Positions 1 through 7,587 of a DNA stretch of 64,000 nucleotides are shown piece after piece. How positions within the stretch are numbered: the stretch's first letter is position 1; every line of letters starts with the position of its first letter. A program made the translations under genes and the position numbers. The stretch is from positions 1 through 64,000 of the forward strand of contig JBBAEY010000002.1 of NCBI GenBank assembly GCA_041655755.1, read 5' to 3'. The notes under the pieces are model-generated. The model had not been told where the DNA came from. It did no database searches and worked only from the letters and a program-made list of their open reading frames with translations. This DNA is from JAAYFT01 sp041655755 (GTDB lineage: Bacteria; Bacillota; Clostridia; Tissierellales; Tissierellaceae).

Positions 1-38
1 AATGGTACGGAATTCAGGCTCCTGAGTTCCGTACCATT
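1..38. repeat. Near-perfect 38-bp palindrome at the window edge
   Basis: Positions 1-18 and 21-38 are reverse complements except for one T/G pair (13/26), with a two-base centre (CT). Only the right arm codes for residues expected in a PBP1A (FRTI). The left arm could be a fold-back copy made during amplification or assembly. It lies exactly at the edge, which favours a contig-end artefact over a biological element. Confidence 0.7.
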
Positions 39-2714
39 GTAAAGCTAAATCAGATGCCTAAATATTTGAGAGATGCCTTTGTATCTATCGAGGATGAAAG
101 ATTTGAAAGCCACTTTGGGGTGGATCCTAAGGGTATTGTTGCTTCTGCCATAGACAATGTAAAGGCAGGGGCTACTGTCAGAGGTGCCAGTACAATAACC
201 CAGCAGTTGGTTAGAAATGTCTACTTGAACCTAGATAAAAAATGGGACAGGAAGGTCAAGGAAGCCTATCTGGCAATACAATTAGAGAAGTATCTTACCA
301 AGGATCAAATACTCGAATCCTACCTTAATAGGATAAATCTAGGAAGAGGGGCATATGGTGTTCAAGAGGCGGCACAGACTTATTTTTCCAAGGATGTAAA
401 TGAGCTCACTATTGCCGAAGCGGCTCTCTTTGCAGGTGTTGTCAAGAGTCCAACTAAATACGCTCCCTACCATGCAGTTAGGCTTGAGGATTTTGACACC
501 AGTAGACACTATGAGGTCGGCAGGCTAGAAATACTAGGCGAAAAGTATGTAGCTGTTTACAATGACGAGGCAGTGCAAAGGCAGAAGGTTGTTTTAAACC
601 AAATGCTTAAATTGGGAAAAATCACCGAGTACGAATACAAGACTGCCCTGGGCCAAGATATTAAGACCAGCTTAAATCCGGGACAAAAAAAGATTGAAGG
701 CATATCTTCTTATTTTACGGACTATGTCAAGACACAAACTGTAGATGCCCTAATTCAAAGGCTTGGCTATACTAAGGAAGAGGCCCAGGATCTACTATTT
801 ACCGGGGGCCTAAAGATATATTCAACTATTGATGTTGATTTGCAAAAGGAATTGGAGGAAATATACAGGAACTTCACAGAAATAATGGTTGGTGACCCGG
901 AAAATATCAAGAATCCAATTCTAGTCGACTGGAGACTGAATAAGGCAAAAAATATAGTAGACGAAAACAATAGTACTATTTTCTACTTAGAGGAAAACTT
1001 GTTTAATGAGAACTTTGAATTAATATTAGAGAAGGAAAGCTATGACTTTAGGGACGGGGACCTATATATAAAAAATAATAAGCTAAACCCCTATCCCAAA
1101 CACATAGATGTGGCCGATTATTATAATATTGACGATAAGAAGAACCTTGTCACCTATACGGTCGGTTCTATTATATTGCCTGAGGAAGACTACGTCATTA
1201 CAGACAGTAAGGAAGTCAAAATCAGCAGAAACTATTTAAGAAATAATGATGATTTTTATAGGATTGACCCAGATGAAAACCTATTGATTAGCGATAAGTA
1301 TTTTTTCAGATCCAAGGATGGCATAGTGCAGCCTCAATCTGCAACTGTAGTGCTTGATTATCGGACAGGTCATATCAAGGGCCTAATCGGAGGCAGGGAT
1401 ATTGAAGGCACCAGTATACTAAATAGGGCTACTGCATCACAAAGACAGCCCGGTTCTTCTATTAAACCAATTGCAGTTTATTTACCTGCCTTGGACAATG
1501 GCTACACGGCGGCTACTCCCATAGACGATATTCCATACTATAATGATAAGGGGGTCCTGTGGCCAAGGAACTGGTACAAGGAAGGCTATAGGGGTATTAC
1601 TCCTCTGAGAAGGGCCGTTGAGCAATCTAGTAATGTTACTTCCGTAAAAACTGTTGAAAGTATTGGAGTACAAACATCTTTACAATACTTAGAAAAATTA
1701 GGAATCATAAGCAAGACTAACCCAGAGAAAGACAGTATCATTACTTCAGTTGAAAATAGGGCATATAACGACGAAAACCTGTCATCCATGGCCCTGGGCG
1801 GTATGACAAAGGGCCTGACCCCTCTAGAGCTGACTGCAGCATATGGGGCCATAGCCAATGGTGGCCTATATATAGAGCCGATTTCCTTTACCAAGATTGA
1901 GGACAAAAATGGAAATATCATAATTGAGAATATACCGAGGGAAAATGAGGTTGTATCACCCCAGGTGGCCTTTATCATGGCAGATATTCTAAGGACAACT
2001 GTAGCCAATGGCATTGCGGGAAAGGCCAAACTCAATAATATGGCAGTCGCTGGAAAAACTGGTACTACTCAAAATCAGGCGGATATTTGGTTTGTGGGAT
2101 TCACTCCCTACTATGCAACAGGCGTATGGATTGGAAACGATTCACCCAAGATTACCCTATCCAAGAGTAGTAGTACGGCTGCTGAATTCTGGCAGTATAT
2201 AATGACAAGACTTCATGAAAACAAGGAAAGTATAACTAGTTTTGAGCAACCGGGCGGCCTTGTAAGGGTTAATGTATGTTCAATTTCCGGAAAGCTGCCA
2301 ACTGAACTGTGCAGTCACGATCCAAGGGGAAGCACTGTTAGATCAGAATACTTCGTCAAGGGTACTGAGCCCAAGGAATACTGCGATTCCCATGTTGAAT
2401 TAACCATAGATAGCAGTAATGGCAAGATAGCAAATGAGTATTGCCCTGAGGAAAATCTAGAGACCAAGGTCTTTGTAAAGAGGGAAATTCCATATAATCC
2501 CGAGGAAAATAACGGGATTGCACCTACTGATTATCAGTATGAAGCACCAAGTGAAATATGTGATGAACACGATGAAAGCACCCTTATCCCCGAGCCAGAT
2601 GACCCCTGGGATTCCTGGTTCCCCTGGTTCCCTTGGAATAGGGACGAGGAAGATAGCAATGGCAGTGACGGTCTAGATGAAAATCAAGATGAATTTAACG
2701 GATACGACAATTAA
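1..2714 (+). CDS. Class A penicillin-binding protein (PBP1A type), 5' end outside window
   Basis: Bifunctional peptidoglycan glycosyltransferase and D,D-transpeptidase, normally membrane-anchored and acting outside the cell. The frame stays open to the left edge. Residues coded by 27-53 (FRTIVKLNQ) match the conserved stretch just before the GT51 EDxxF motif, so the Met codon at 54 is internal and the signal-anchor helix is missing. GT51 signatures EDERF and STITQQL fall within the first 60 residues after position 54. The transpeptidase motifs are SSIK (1455-1466), SSN (1626-1634) and KTGTT (2055-2069). The C-terminus is unusual: after several Cys-containing segments it ends in a Trp/Pro/Asp-rich tail (about 2590-2714). 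The first about 20 bases may be artefactual (see palindrome). Not obviously in an operon; it faces spoVAE tail to tail. Confidence 0.93.
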   Translation, partial: WYGIQAPEFRTIVKLNQMPKYLRDAFVSIEDERFESHFGVDPKGIVASAIDNVKAGATVRGASTITQQLVRNVYLNLDKKWDRKVKEAYLAIQLEKYLTKDQILESYLNRINLGRGAYGVQEAAQTYFSKDVNELTIAEAALFAGVVKSPTKYAPYHAVRLEDFDTSRHYEVGRLEILGEKYVAVYNDEAVQRQKVVLNQMLKLGKITEYEYKTALGQDIKTSLNPGQKKIEGISSYFTDYVKTQTVDALIQRLGYTKEEAQDLLFTGGLKIYSTIDVDLQKELEEIYRNFTEIMVGDPENIKNPILVDWRLNKAKNIVDENNSTIFYLEENLFNENFELILEKESYDFRDGDLYIKNNKLNPYPKHIDVADYYNIDDKKNLVTYTVGSIILPEEDYVITDSKEVKISRNYLRNNDDFYRIDPDENLLISDKYFFRSKDGIVQPQSATVVLDYRTGHIKGLIGGRDIEGTSILNRATASQRQPGSSIKPIAVYLPALDNGYTAATPIDDIPYYNDKGVLWPRNWYKEGYRGITPLRRAVEQSSNVTSVKTVESIGVQTSLQYLEKLGIISKTNPEKDSIITSVENRAYNDENLSSMALGGMTKGLTPLELTAAYGAIANGGLYIEPISFTKIEDKNGNIIIENIPRENEVVSPQVAFIMADILRTTVANGIAGKAKLNNMAVAGKTGTTQNQADIWFVGFTPYYATGVWIGNDSPKITLSKSSSTAAEFWQYIMTRLHENKESITSFEQPGGLVRVNVCSISGKLPTELCSHDPRGSTVRSEYFVKGTEPKEYCDSHVELTIDSSNGKIANEYCPEENLETKVFVKREIPYNPEENNGIAPTDYQYEAPSEICDEHDESTLIPEPDDPWDSWFPWFPWNRDEEDSNGSDGLDENQDEFNGYDN

Positions 2715-2717
2715 ATC

Positions 2718-2750
2718 AAGCTAGGGTAAATCCCTAGCTTTTTGTTTTGG
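2718..2750 (+). terminator. Rho-independent terminator of the PBP1A gene
   Basis: A nine-base-pair stem (2718-2726 with 2732-2740, AAGCTAGGG/CCCTAGCTT, five-base loop) is followed on the plus strand by a T-rich run with one G. The right arm overlaps the last codons and TAG stop of spoVAE on the other strand. The opposite flank is not T-rich, so it works mainly for the plus strand. Confidence 0.8.
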
Positions 2751-3090
2751 GTTTAAATACCAATGCCATAATATAGCCAAATAATATAGCAGCCGCTACC
2801 CCACCTGCATTTGCTGTTAATCCACCGGTAAAGGCTCCGATTACGCCCTTGCTTTTAGCTCCTTCAATGGCACCTTGGGATAGTGAATAACCAAATCCAA
2901 CTATAGGTACAGTTGCTCCTGCACCTCCAAATTTGACTAGGGGTTCGTATATGCCAAGTCCCCCTAGTACAACTCCCGCTGTGAGGAAGATAACTAAGAT
3001 ATGGGCTGGGGTTAATTTTGTATTGTCCAATATAACTTGCCCAACTACACATATTAACCCCCCTACTATAAACGCCTTGATAAACTCCAT
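2734..3090 (-). CDS. spoVAE: Stage V sporulation protein AE (SpoVAEB type)
   Basis: Small integral membrane protein of the SpoVA channel, which moves calcium-dipicolinate into the forespore during sporulation and out during germination. It has 118 residues with about four hydrophobic helices and the family run GGAGATVPIVGFG in the middle. It is a paralogue of SpoVAC, sharing the GGLIC-GQ start and the GGAG-PI-GF core. The start has a strong AGGAGGG site. It is the last gene of the minus-strand spoVA cluster, ten bases after spoVAD. Confidence 0.93.
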   Translation of the reverse strand: MEFIKAFIVGGLICVVGQVILDNTKLTPAHILVIFLTAGVVLGGLGIYEPLVKFGGAGATVPIVGFGYSLSQGAIEGAKSKGVIGAFTGGLTANAGGVAAAILFGYIMALVFKPKTKS

Positions 3091-3100
3091 AAAATCCCTC

Positions 3101-4129
3101 CTAGGCCTTGTTAATGTCTATGGTAACTGCATGTGCTATACTAGGAATGGACTCCCCCTGTTGATTAATGGTTGTGGAATGGAGTGCCCCAGTTGCTACA
3201 AGCAATACCCTGTTAAAGCTGCCCTTCATTATTTCCTTATATATATAACCATTGAAAACAGTAGCGGCACAAGCACATCCAGAGCCTCCTGCATGGGTAT
3301 CTTGTTCTTTTGAATCAAATATTTCATAACCGCAATCTGTAAAGTTATCGCTGAGAGCATAGCCCTTTTCCTGCATTAAATCTATAACTATGGACTTCCC
3401 TATGCTTCCTAGGTCTCCAGATACGATAAGGTCATAATCCTGTGGAGAAAACCCAGTGTCATTGAAGTGATTAATTAGGGTATCCATAGCCGCTGGAGCC
3501 ATGGCTGCCCCCATATTTGTTGCATCCCTTATGCCCATATCGACGATTTTGCCCGTCGTGGCATAGGTAATATAGGGCCCATTTCCTTCAGCCGATAAAA
3601 TTGTGGCTCCGGCACCAGTCACAGTCCATTGAGATGAAAAATTTCTTTGGCTTCCATACTCCAAGGGAAATCTAAACTGCCTTTCTGCAGAGCTAAAGTG
3701 ACTAGAAGTGGCACATATAACTTTCTGTGCAAAACCACCATCTATGAGCATGGCCCCTAGGGATAGGGACTCGGTCATAGTAGAACATGCACCGTAGAGC
3801 CCATAAAATGGTATATTCAACTGTCTGGCCGTATAGGAAGATGTAATTATTTGATTAAGTAAGTCGCCAGCTAAAAGGTAATCAATATCCTTATTTGTCA
3901 AATTTCCATTGCTCAGGGCGGACTTAATTGTCTCCTCCTGTATTTTTGACTCTGCCTTTTCAAAAGATTCCTGCCCCCACATATCGTCCTCTAATATCAA
4001 GTCAAAATAATCCTTGAGCGGTCCCTCACCTTCCTTTGGCCCCACTATGGAGTAGGTACTTAATATTGACGGTGGATTTTGAAACTTTACTGACTGCATC
4101 CCAAGCTTTTTCACCCCATCTAGCATCAT
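3101..4129 (-). CDS. spoVAD: Stage V sporulation protein AD (SpoVAD)
   Basis: Cytosolic-face component of the SpoVA dipicolinate channel. It has a thiolase-like (ketoacyl-synthase) fold that binds dipicolinic acid in B. subtilis. At 342 residues it is of usual length, with family runs GLYGACSTM, TGAGA and THAGGSGCACAA. The ATG overlaps the TGA of spoVAC (ATGA), implying translational coupling. A second ATG directly follows and could be used instead. It sits between spoVAC and spoVAE in the classic order. Confidence 0.96.
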   Translation of the reverse strand: MMLDGVKKLGMQSVKFQNPPSILSTYSIVGPKEGEGPLKDYFDLILEDDMWGQESFEKAESKIQEETIKSALSNGNLTNKDIDYLLAGDLLNQIITSSYTARQLNIPFYGLYGACSTMTESLSLGAMLIDGGFAQKVICATSSHFSSAERQFRFPLEYGSQRNFSSQWTVTGAGATILSAEGNGPYITYATTGKIVDMGIRDATNMGAAMAPAAMDTLINHFNDTGFSPQDYDLIVSGDLGSIGKSIVIDLMQEKGYALSDNFTDCGYEIFDSKEQDTHAGGSGCACAATVFNGYIYKEIMKGSFNRVLLVATGALHSTTINQQGESIPSIAHAVTIDINKA

Positions 4130-4572
4130 CCCTTCTTCAGTAATAGATGCAGTATACCCACAATAACAGAGCTGCCAACACCATATACCAAAACTGGCCC
4201 TGCAATTACAAACATCTTTGCAGCTACGCCAAAAATCAATCCCTCTGTCTTAAACTCCATTGCAGGAGAGACTATGGCATTGGAAAATCCTGTAATTGGA
4301 ACTAGTGAACCCGCACCCCCAATTTTCCCAATCTTATCGTATACACCCAGTCCAGTTAATAGTGCCCCGATAAATACCAATATAATTGCCGTCCCCCCTC
4401 CCACGGCTTTTTCATCTAGGCCATTTTTTACTAGCCAATTGCGGATTATTTGCCCTAGGAGGCAAATCAGACCCCCTATGACAAAGGCCATTAGGCTGTT
4501 TTTTAAATAGGTTGGTTTTGGCACCTGTTGTTCTGCATATTTCTGATATTCCTTCTTGTTCATATTTTCCAT
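4126..4572 (-). CDS. spoVAC: Stage V sporulation protein AC (SpoVAC)
   Basis: Polytopic membrane protein of the SpoVA channel. In B. subtilis SpoVAC behaves as a mechanosensitive channel releasing dipicolinate early in germination. It has 148 residues: a short polar N-terminus followed by hydrophobic helices with GGLICLLGQ and GGAGSLVPITGF, the same signatures as SpoVAE. An AGGAGG site sits about eight bases before the ATG. Its stop overlaps the spoVAD start, and it follows spoVAB by 11 bases. Confidence 0.95.
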   Translation of the reverse strand: MENMNKKEYQKYAEQQVPKPTYLKNSLMAFVIGGLICLLGQIIRNWLVKNGLDEKAVGGGTAIILVFIGALLTGLGVYDKIGKIGGAGSLVPITGFSNAIVSPAMEFKTEGLIFGVAAKMFVIAGPVLVYGVGSSVIVGILHLLLKKG

Positions 4573-4583
4573 ATAAATGCCTC

Positions 4584-5000
4584 CTAATTAAGATATATCC
4601 AATATATTAATGAACCCATTACCTTGCCTCCCACAAGGGCCCATATAAGGTATTTTAAATCTTTTTTGACCTTTATTTTCTTTGATATAACGGGTATTAC
4701 ATTCAATACTTCAGCCAGAGCAGAAGATAAGATCCCTATGAAAATTCCATAAACAAAGCCTATTGGAACGACAGACAGCCTTGGCAGGCCAAAGTTGAAT
4801 TTTGCAAAATACATTATTATCGACAGGCCTATGGATACTATCATGGTTACCTGATAGAGTTTCAAACTTTCCTCTGTCTCTGTAAATTGTGCTAATCTAG
4901 GCAAGATACGCAGTATGGTAATAAATGCTACCATTGCCCCTCCTACGATCACCCCTCCTCCAAATGTTATGGTTACCATTACTATATATCTTATTAACAT
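4584..5000 (-). CDS. spoVAB: Stage V sporulation protein AB (SpoVAB)
   Basis: Polytopic membrane protein (138 residues, about four helices) encoded between spoVAA and spoVAC, as in other spore formers. Its exact role in dipicolinate uptake is unknown. The glycine-rich first helix and the LSVVPIGFVYGIFIG segment fit the family. Its ribosome site is weaker (GAGATGA) than those of its neighbours. It lies 18 bases after spoVAA, so it should share the same transcript. Confidence 0.9.
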   Translation of the reverse strand: MLIRYIVMVTITFGGGVIVGGAMVAFITILRILPRLAQFTETEESLKLYQVTMIVSIGLSIIMYFAKFNFGLPRLSVVPIGFVYGIFIGILSSALAEVLNVIPVISKKIKVKKDLKYLIWALVGGKVMGSLIYWIYLN

Positions 5001-5018
5001 TAAATCATCTCGCTTTGC

Positions 5019-5633
5019 TTAATGTTTTTTTGTCTCATTTAATATGGTTTCTTCCATGTCCTTGTCATATAGATAGAGCTGTATTTCCATTGGCCCCGGT
5101 TCCTTCACCCTTCTCAGACTAGAGCTAATTACCCTTGAAAAGAAGGTAATTACTCCCACCCCTATTCCTATGGAATAGGGTATGACCATTAGAAGGGGAT
5201 TTTCTTTTCTTTCCCCTGTAAATGTATAGTATAGGTCCTTCATGGTCTTACTGGAGTTGACATCTTCATGAAAATTTATCAGGGCTAGACTAGAACCAAA
5301 AAATAATACTATGCAGACTGCTGCAATCTTTATAAATTTCCAAAGGGCCATTTTGTGGGTTTCTGACTTAAATTCTATTAGTATCTCTACTTCTCCCAAT
5401 AATTCCAAATCAATTGTAGGAAAAGTATTTAATATTATTTGTCCTATCTCTATGGCAGTCATATAGTCCCAGTCTTCTTTTTTGTGATCAGGGGCAATTT
5501 CTGTATTTTCAACATTATTTTGGATTATTTGATTGTTACAGTAGACCTCTCCAATATCCTTTACAAGAACCTTTTGATTGGGATTGACAGTAGCCTTTTT
5601 ATTTACTGCAAGGTATAGTTTTTCCTTTTGCAT
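5019..5633 (-). CDS. spoVAA: Stage V sporulation protein AA (SpoVAA)
   Basis: First classical gene of the spoVA operon. The 204-residue protein has a soluble N-terminal half (about 1-95) that resembles the SpoVAA cytoplasmic domain, then two hydrophobic segments (about 98-118 and 148-167) and a short tail. A strong GGAGG sits nine bases before the ATG, supporting this start even though the small upstream gene overlaps it by 35 bases. It is probably co-transcribed with spoVAB to spoVAE. Confidence 0.9.
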   Translation of the reverse strand: MQKEKLYLAVNKKATVNPNQKVLVKDIGEVYCNNQIIQNNVENTEIAPDHKKEDWDYMTAIEIGQIILNTFPTIDLELLGEVEILIEFKSETHKMALWKFIKIAAVCIVLFFGSSLALINFHEDVNSSKTMKDLYYTFTGERKENPLLMVIPYSIGIGVGVITFFSRVISSSLRRVKEPGPMEIQLYLYDKDMEETILNETKKH

Positions 5634-5790
5634 CCACTAGCCCTCCTCCAGTAGCTTTCAATACCAAATTAGCTCTCTTTGGTATGGCCTTGTTTGTAGT
5701 TTGTTCCTTATACCACAAAAAACCCCCCAAAGCGATTAATGTTACTATGAGGAATAGTATTATTTGCTTGCCGCTAAATCTATATGTCAT
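5599..5790 (-). CDS. Small single-pass membrane protein between sigF and spoVAA
   Basis: Not recognised. 63 residues: a short basic N-terminus, one hydrophobic helix (about 10-26), then a basic segment with PKRANLVL. A good AGGTGATTAA ribosome site precedes the ATG, which argues that it is translated. Its last 11 codons overlap the spoVAA ribosome site and start, so the C-terminal Gly-rich residues may not be functionally constrained. Its position in the sigF-spoVA gap suggests a sporulation role, but that is inference only. Confidence 0.6.
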   Translation of the reverse strand: MTYRFSGKQIILFLIVTLIALGGFLWYKEQTTNKAIPKRANLVLKATGGGLVDAKGKTIPCSK

Positions 5791-5837
5791 TTAATCACCT
5801 CGTAAGGATTATTATTTGCATTTATTATTCTTTAATA

Positions 5838-5861
5838 CAAAAAAAGGCATGATTTATGCCT
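5838..5861 (-). terminator. Terminator/attenuator between sigF and the spoVA block
   Basis: A six-base-pair stem (AGGCAT/ATGCCT, 5845-5850 with 5856-5861) contains the sigF stop codon and is followed on the minus strand by seven Ts. The stem is short, so readthrough into spoVA is possible. If it terminates, spoVA needs its own forespore promoter, which I could not identify with confidence. Confidence 0.6.
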
Positions 5862-6612
5862 TTGTCAGATTTTTCCTCATTTCTTCAATTATTCTCTTCT
5901 CTATCCTAGATACCTGTACCTGAGAAATTCCCAGTTCATTGGCTACCTCTGTTTGAGTTTTATCCCTAAAATATCTCAATATTATAATCTGCCTATCCCT
6001 CGATTTTAGTTTCCAAAGCATTTCTTTCAGGACTATGGTATTGGTTATATCTTCTTCCCCCTCTGCTTTGTTGCTTATCTTATCTATTAGATAGAGGGGT
6101 GAGCCGTCGCTTTGATGTACTATGTCATATAGGTAGTCTGGATGATAGGAAGCCTCCAATGCCATTACTACTTCTTCCTTGTCCATGCCAATGTCATCTG
6201 CTATTTCTTGGATTGTAGGTTCCCTGCCCAAATCGAATGACAGCCTTTCTTCTGCCCCTTTGGCCCTGGCTGCAGTTTGTTTGAGTGACCTACTAACCTT
6301 TACTAGACCATCATCCCTAAGAAACCTTTTTATTTCACCAATTATCATGGGAACTGCATAGGTAGAAAACCTTACGTCATAAGAAATATCAAATTTGTCA
6401 ATGGCCTTTAATAGCCCTATACTTCCTATTTGAAATAAATCATCTGCCTCGTAGCCCCTATTCATAAAGGCCCTCAGTACGGACCTTATTAGGCCTAGAT
6501 TTGATGATACTAGTATATCCTTTGCCTCCATACTGCCTTTTTGTGCCTCTGCGATAAGTTCCATGGTCTCCTCATGGGACAATAGAGCCTTCCTTTCCAC
6601 ACCTAAACTCAT
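5854..6612 (-). CDS. sigF: RNA polymerase sigma factor SigF (early forespore)
   Basis: Forespore-specific sigma factor, held inactive by SpoIIAB and released by SpoIIAA. At 252 residues it is of normal length. Region 2 (about 36-110) carries the core-binding DLFQIGSIGLLKAIDKFD and the FSTYAVP run. Region 4 at the C-terminus carries a helix-turn-helix, TQTEVANELGISQVQVSRIE. It is the third gene of spoIIAA-spoIIAB-sigF, five bases after spoIIAB. Regulation is expected from the sigma-H promoter at 7438-7466. Confidence 0.97.
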   Translation of the reverse strand: MSLGVERKALLSHEETMELIAEAQKGSMEAKDILVSSNLGLIRSVLRAFMNRGYEADDLFQIGSIGLLKAIDKFDISYDVRFSTYAVPMIIGEIKRFLRDDGLVKVSRSLKQTAARAKGAEERLSFDLGREPTIQEIADDIGMDKEEVVMALEASYHPDYLYDIVHQSDGSPLYLIDKISNKAEGEEDITNTIVLKEMLWKLKSRDRQIIILRYFRDKTQTEVANELGISQVQVSRIEKRIIEEMRKNLTKA

Positions 6613-6617
6613 ATTAT

Positions 6618-7055
6618 CTACTCCTTATCCAAAAGGCTATTGAATTTCTTCCTCATCCTGACTTTTGTTCCCTGACCTCTTATACTTTCTATCTCTAATC
6701 CATCCATGAAGGTTTCCATTACTGTAAAACCCATGCCCGATCTTTCTAGGTCTGGTTTAGAGGTATAGAAGGGTTCCCTTGCCTTTTCTATATCTGCTAT
6801 TCCCAGCCCCTTATCTTCCACTGTAATTACAATTTCCTTGTCTATTATAGTTGACTCTAGGATGACTATACCTTCCCTATATTCATAGCCATGGATAATA
6901 GCATTGGTAACCGCTTCTGATACTGCTGTTTTAATATCCGATAGTTCTTCCAGTGTAGGATCCAACTGTGATGCAAATGCAGCAACTACTACTCTTGCGA
7001 AAGATTCGTTGCTAGATTTGCTCAAGAACTCTAATTTCATATAATTCTTTTCCAT
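6618..7055 (-). CDS. spoIIAB: Anti-sigma F factor SpoIIAB (serine kinase)
   Basis: GHKL-family ATPase that binds SigF and phosphorylates SpoIIAA. Motifs visible are the N box EAVTNAIIHG, the G1 box DKGLGI and the G2 box RSGMGFTVME. I chose the ATG at 7055 (MEKNYMKLEF). It lies about nine bases after GGGGGAG, whereas the ATG at 7064 abuts that site with no spacing. It is the second gene of the spoIIA operon, 15 bases after spoIIAA. Confidence 0.95.
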   Translation of the reverse strand: MEKNYMKLEFLSKSSNESFARVVVAAFASQLDPTLEELSDIKTAVSEAVTNAIIHGYEYREGIVILESTIIDKEIVITVEDKGLGIADIEKAREPFYTSKPDLERSGMGFTVMETFMDGLEIESIRGQGTKVRMRKKFNSLLDKE

Positions 7056-7070
7056 TATCTTCATCTCCCC

Positions 7071-7406
7071 CTAAATATTTTCCATTGCTATTTCAATTGT
7101 CGGATAGACACTGATAATCTTGAGCAGACCGGACATTTTAAGTATCTTTTCTACATAGGCATTATCATTTACAATAATAGTCTTCCCACCATTTTCCAGG
7201 CTATTCTTGTATCTGCCCATTACAAGGCCAATCCCTGAGCTGTCCATAAAGGTCAATCCCCTCAAATCTAGAATAATATTCCTTATTCTATGTTCAAAGT
7301 ACTGCTTGTCAATTTTTTGCCTTATGATTTCAGTATTGTGGTGATCTAGTTCGCCCTTAAGCTGTACCAATAAGTTATTATTATGTTTTTCTACTGATAA
7401 ATACAA
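7071..7406 (-). CDS. spoIIAA: Anti-sigma F factor antagonist SpoIIAA
   Basis: STAS-domain protein of 111 residues. In its unphosphorylated form it displaces SigF from SpoIIAB. The conserved MDSSGIG run places the phosphorylatable serine at residue 56 (equivalent to Ser58 in B. subtilis). The start is a TTG preceded by GGGGGAG at about seven bases. The nearby ATG at 7412 runs into a stop within seven codons, so TTG is correct. It is the first gene of the spoIIA operon, downstream of a sigma-H promoter. Confidence 0.95.
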   Translation of the reverse strand: MYLSVEKHNNNLLVQLKGELDHHNTEIIRQKIDKQYFEHRIRNIILDLRGLTFMDSSGIGLVMGRYKNSLENGGKTIIVNDNAYVEKILKMSGLLKIISVYPTIEIAMENI

Positions 7407-7437
7407 AACATCTCCCCCTATTCTTAAGCTTTATAAT

Positions 7438-7466
7438 ATATTCTATATAAGATTAAAAAGTCCTTC
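7438..7466 (-). promoter_or_regulatory. Sigma-H promoter of the spoIIA operon
   Basis: Reading the minus strand, GAAGGACTT (7458-7466) fits the -35 consensus RNAGGAWWW except one base. An 11-base spacer follows, then ATAGAATAT (7438-7446), which fits the -10 consensus RNNGAATWW fully. Sigma-H control of spoIIA is established in Bacillus and Clostridium. The predicted start of transcription lies about 25 bases before the spoIIAA TTG. Confidence 0.85.
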
Positions 7467-7505
7467 ATAAATTATTGACTAGTTTTGCTACTTATTGTAG
7501 AAAAT

Positions 7506-7570
7506 AAAAAATACCTCCAAGTAGATAGGCTAATTTAAATTAATTAGACTGTCTAACTTGAAGGTATTTT
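7506..7570 (-). terminator. Terminator downstream of folD
   Basis: A long imperfect hairpin pairs about 7541-7570 with 7506-7534 around an AT-rich centre. On the minus strand it ends GAGGTATTTTTTATTTTC. It lies 18 bases after the folD stop and upstream of the spoIIA promoter, and so insulates the two units. Confidence 0.75.
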
Positions 7571-7587
7571 ATTTAAGATAGTTTAAA

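Noticed and set aside
1586..2035. 149-codon minus-strand frame
   Set aside because: Shadow of the PBP transpeptidase domain; no ribosome site.
5791..5835. GTATT/CAAATAA as a sigma-F/G promoter of spoVA
   Set aside because: Match to the GHATR and CATnnTA elements is weak at any allowed spacing.
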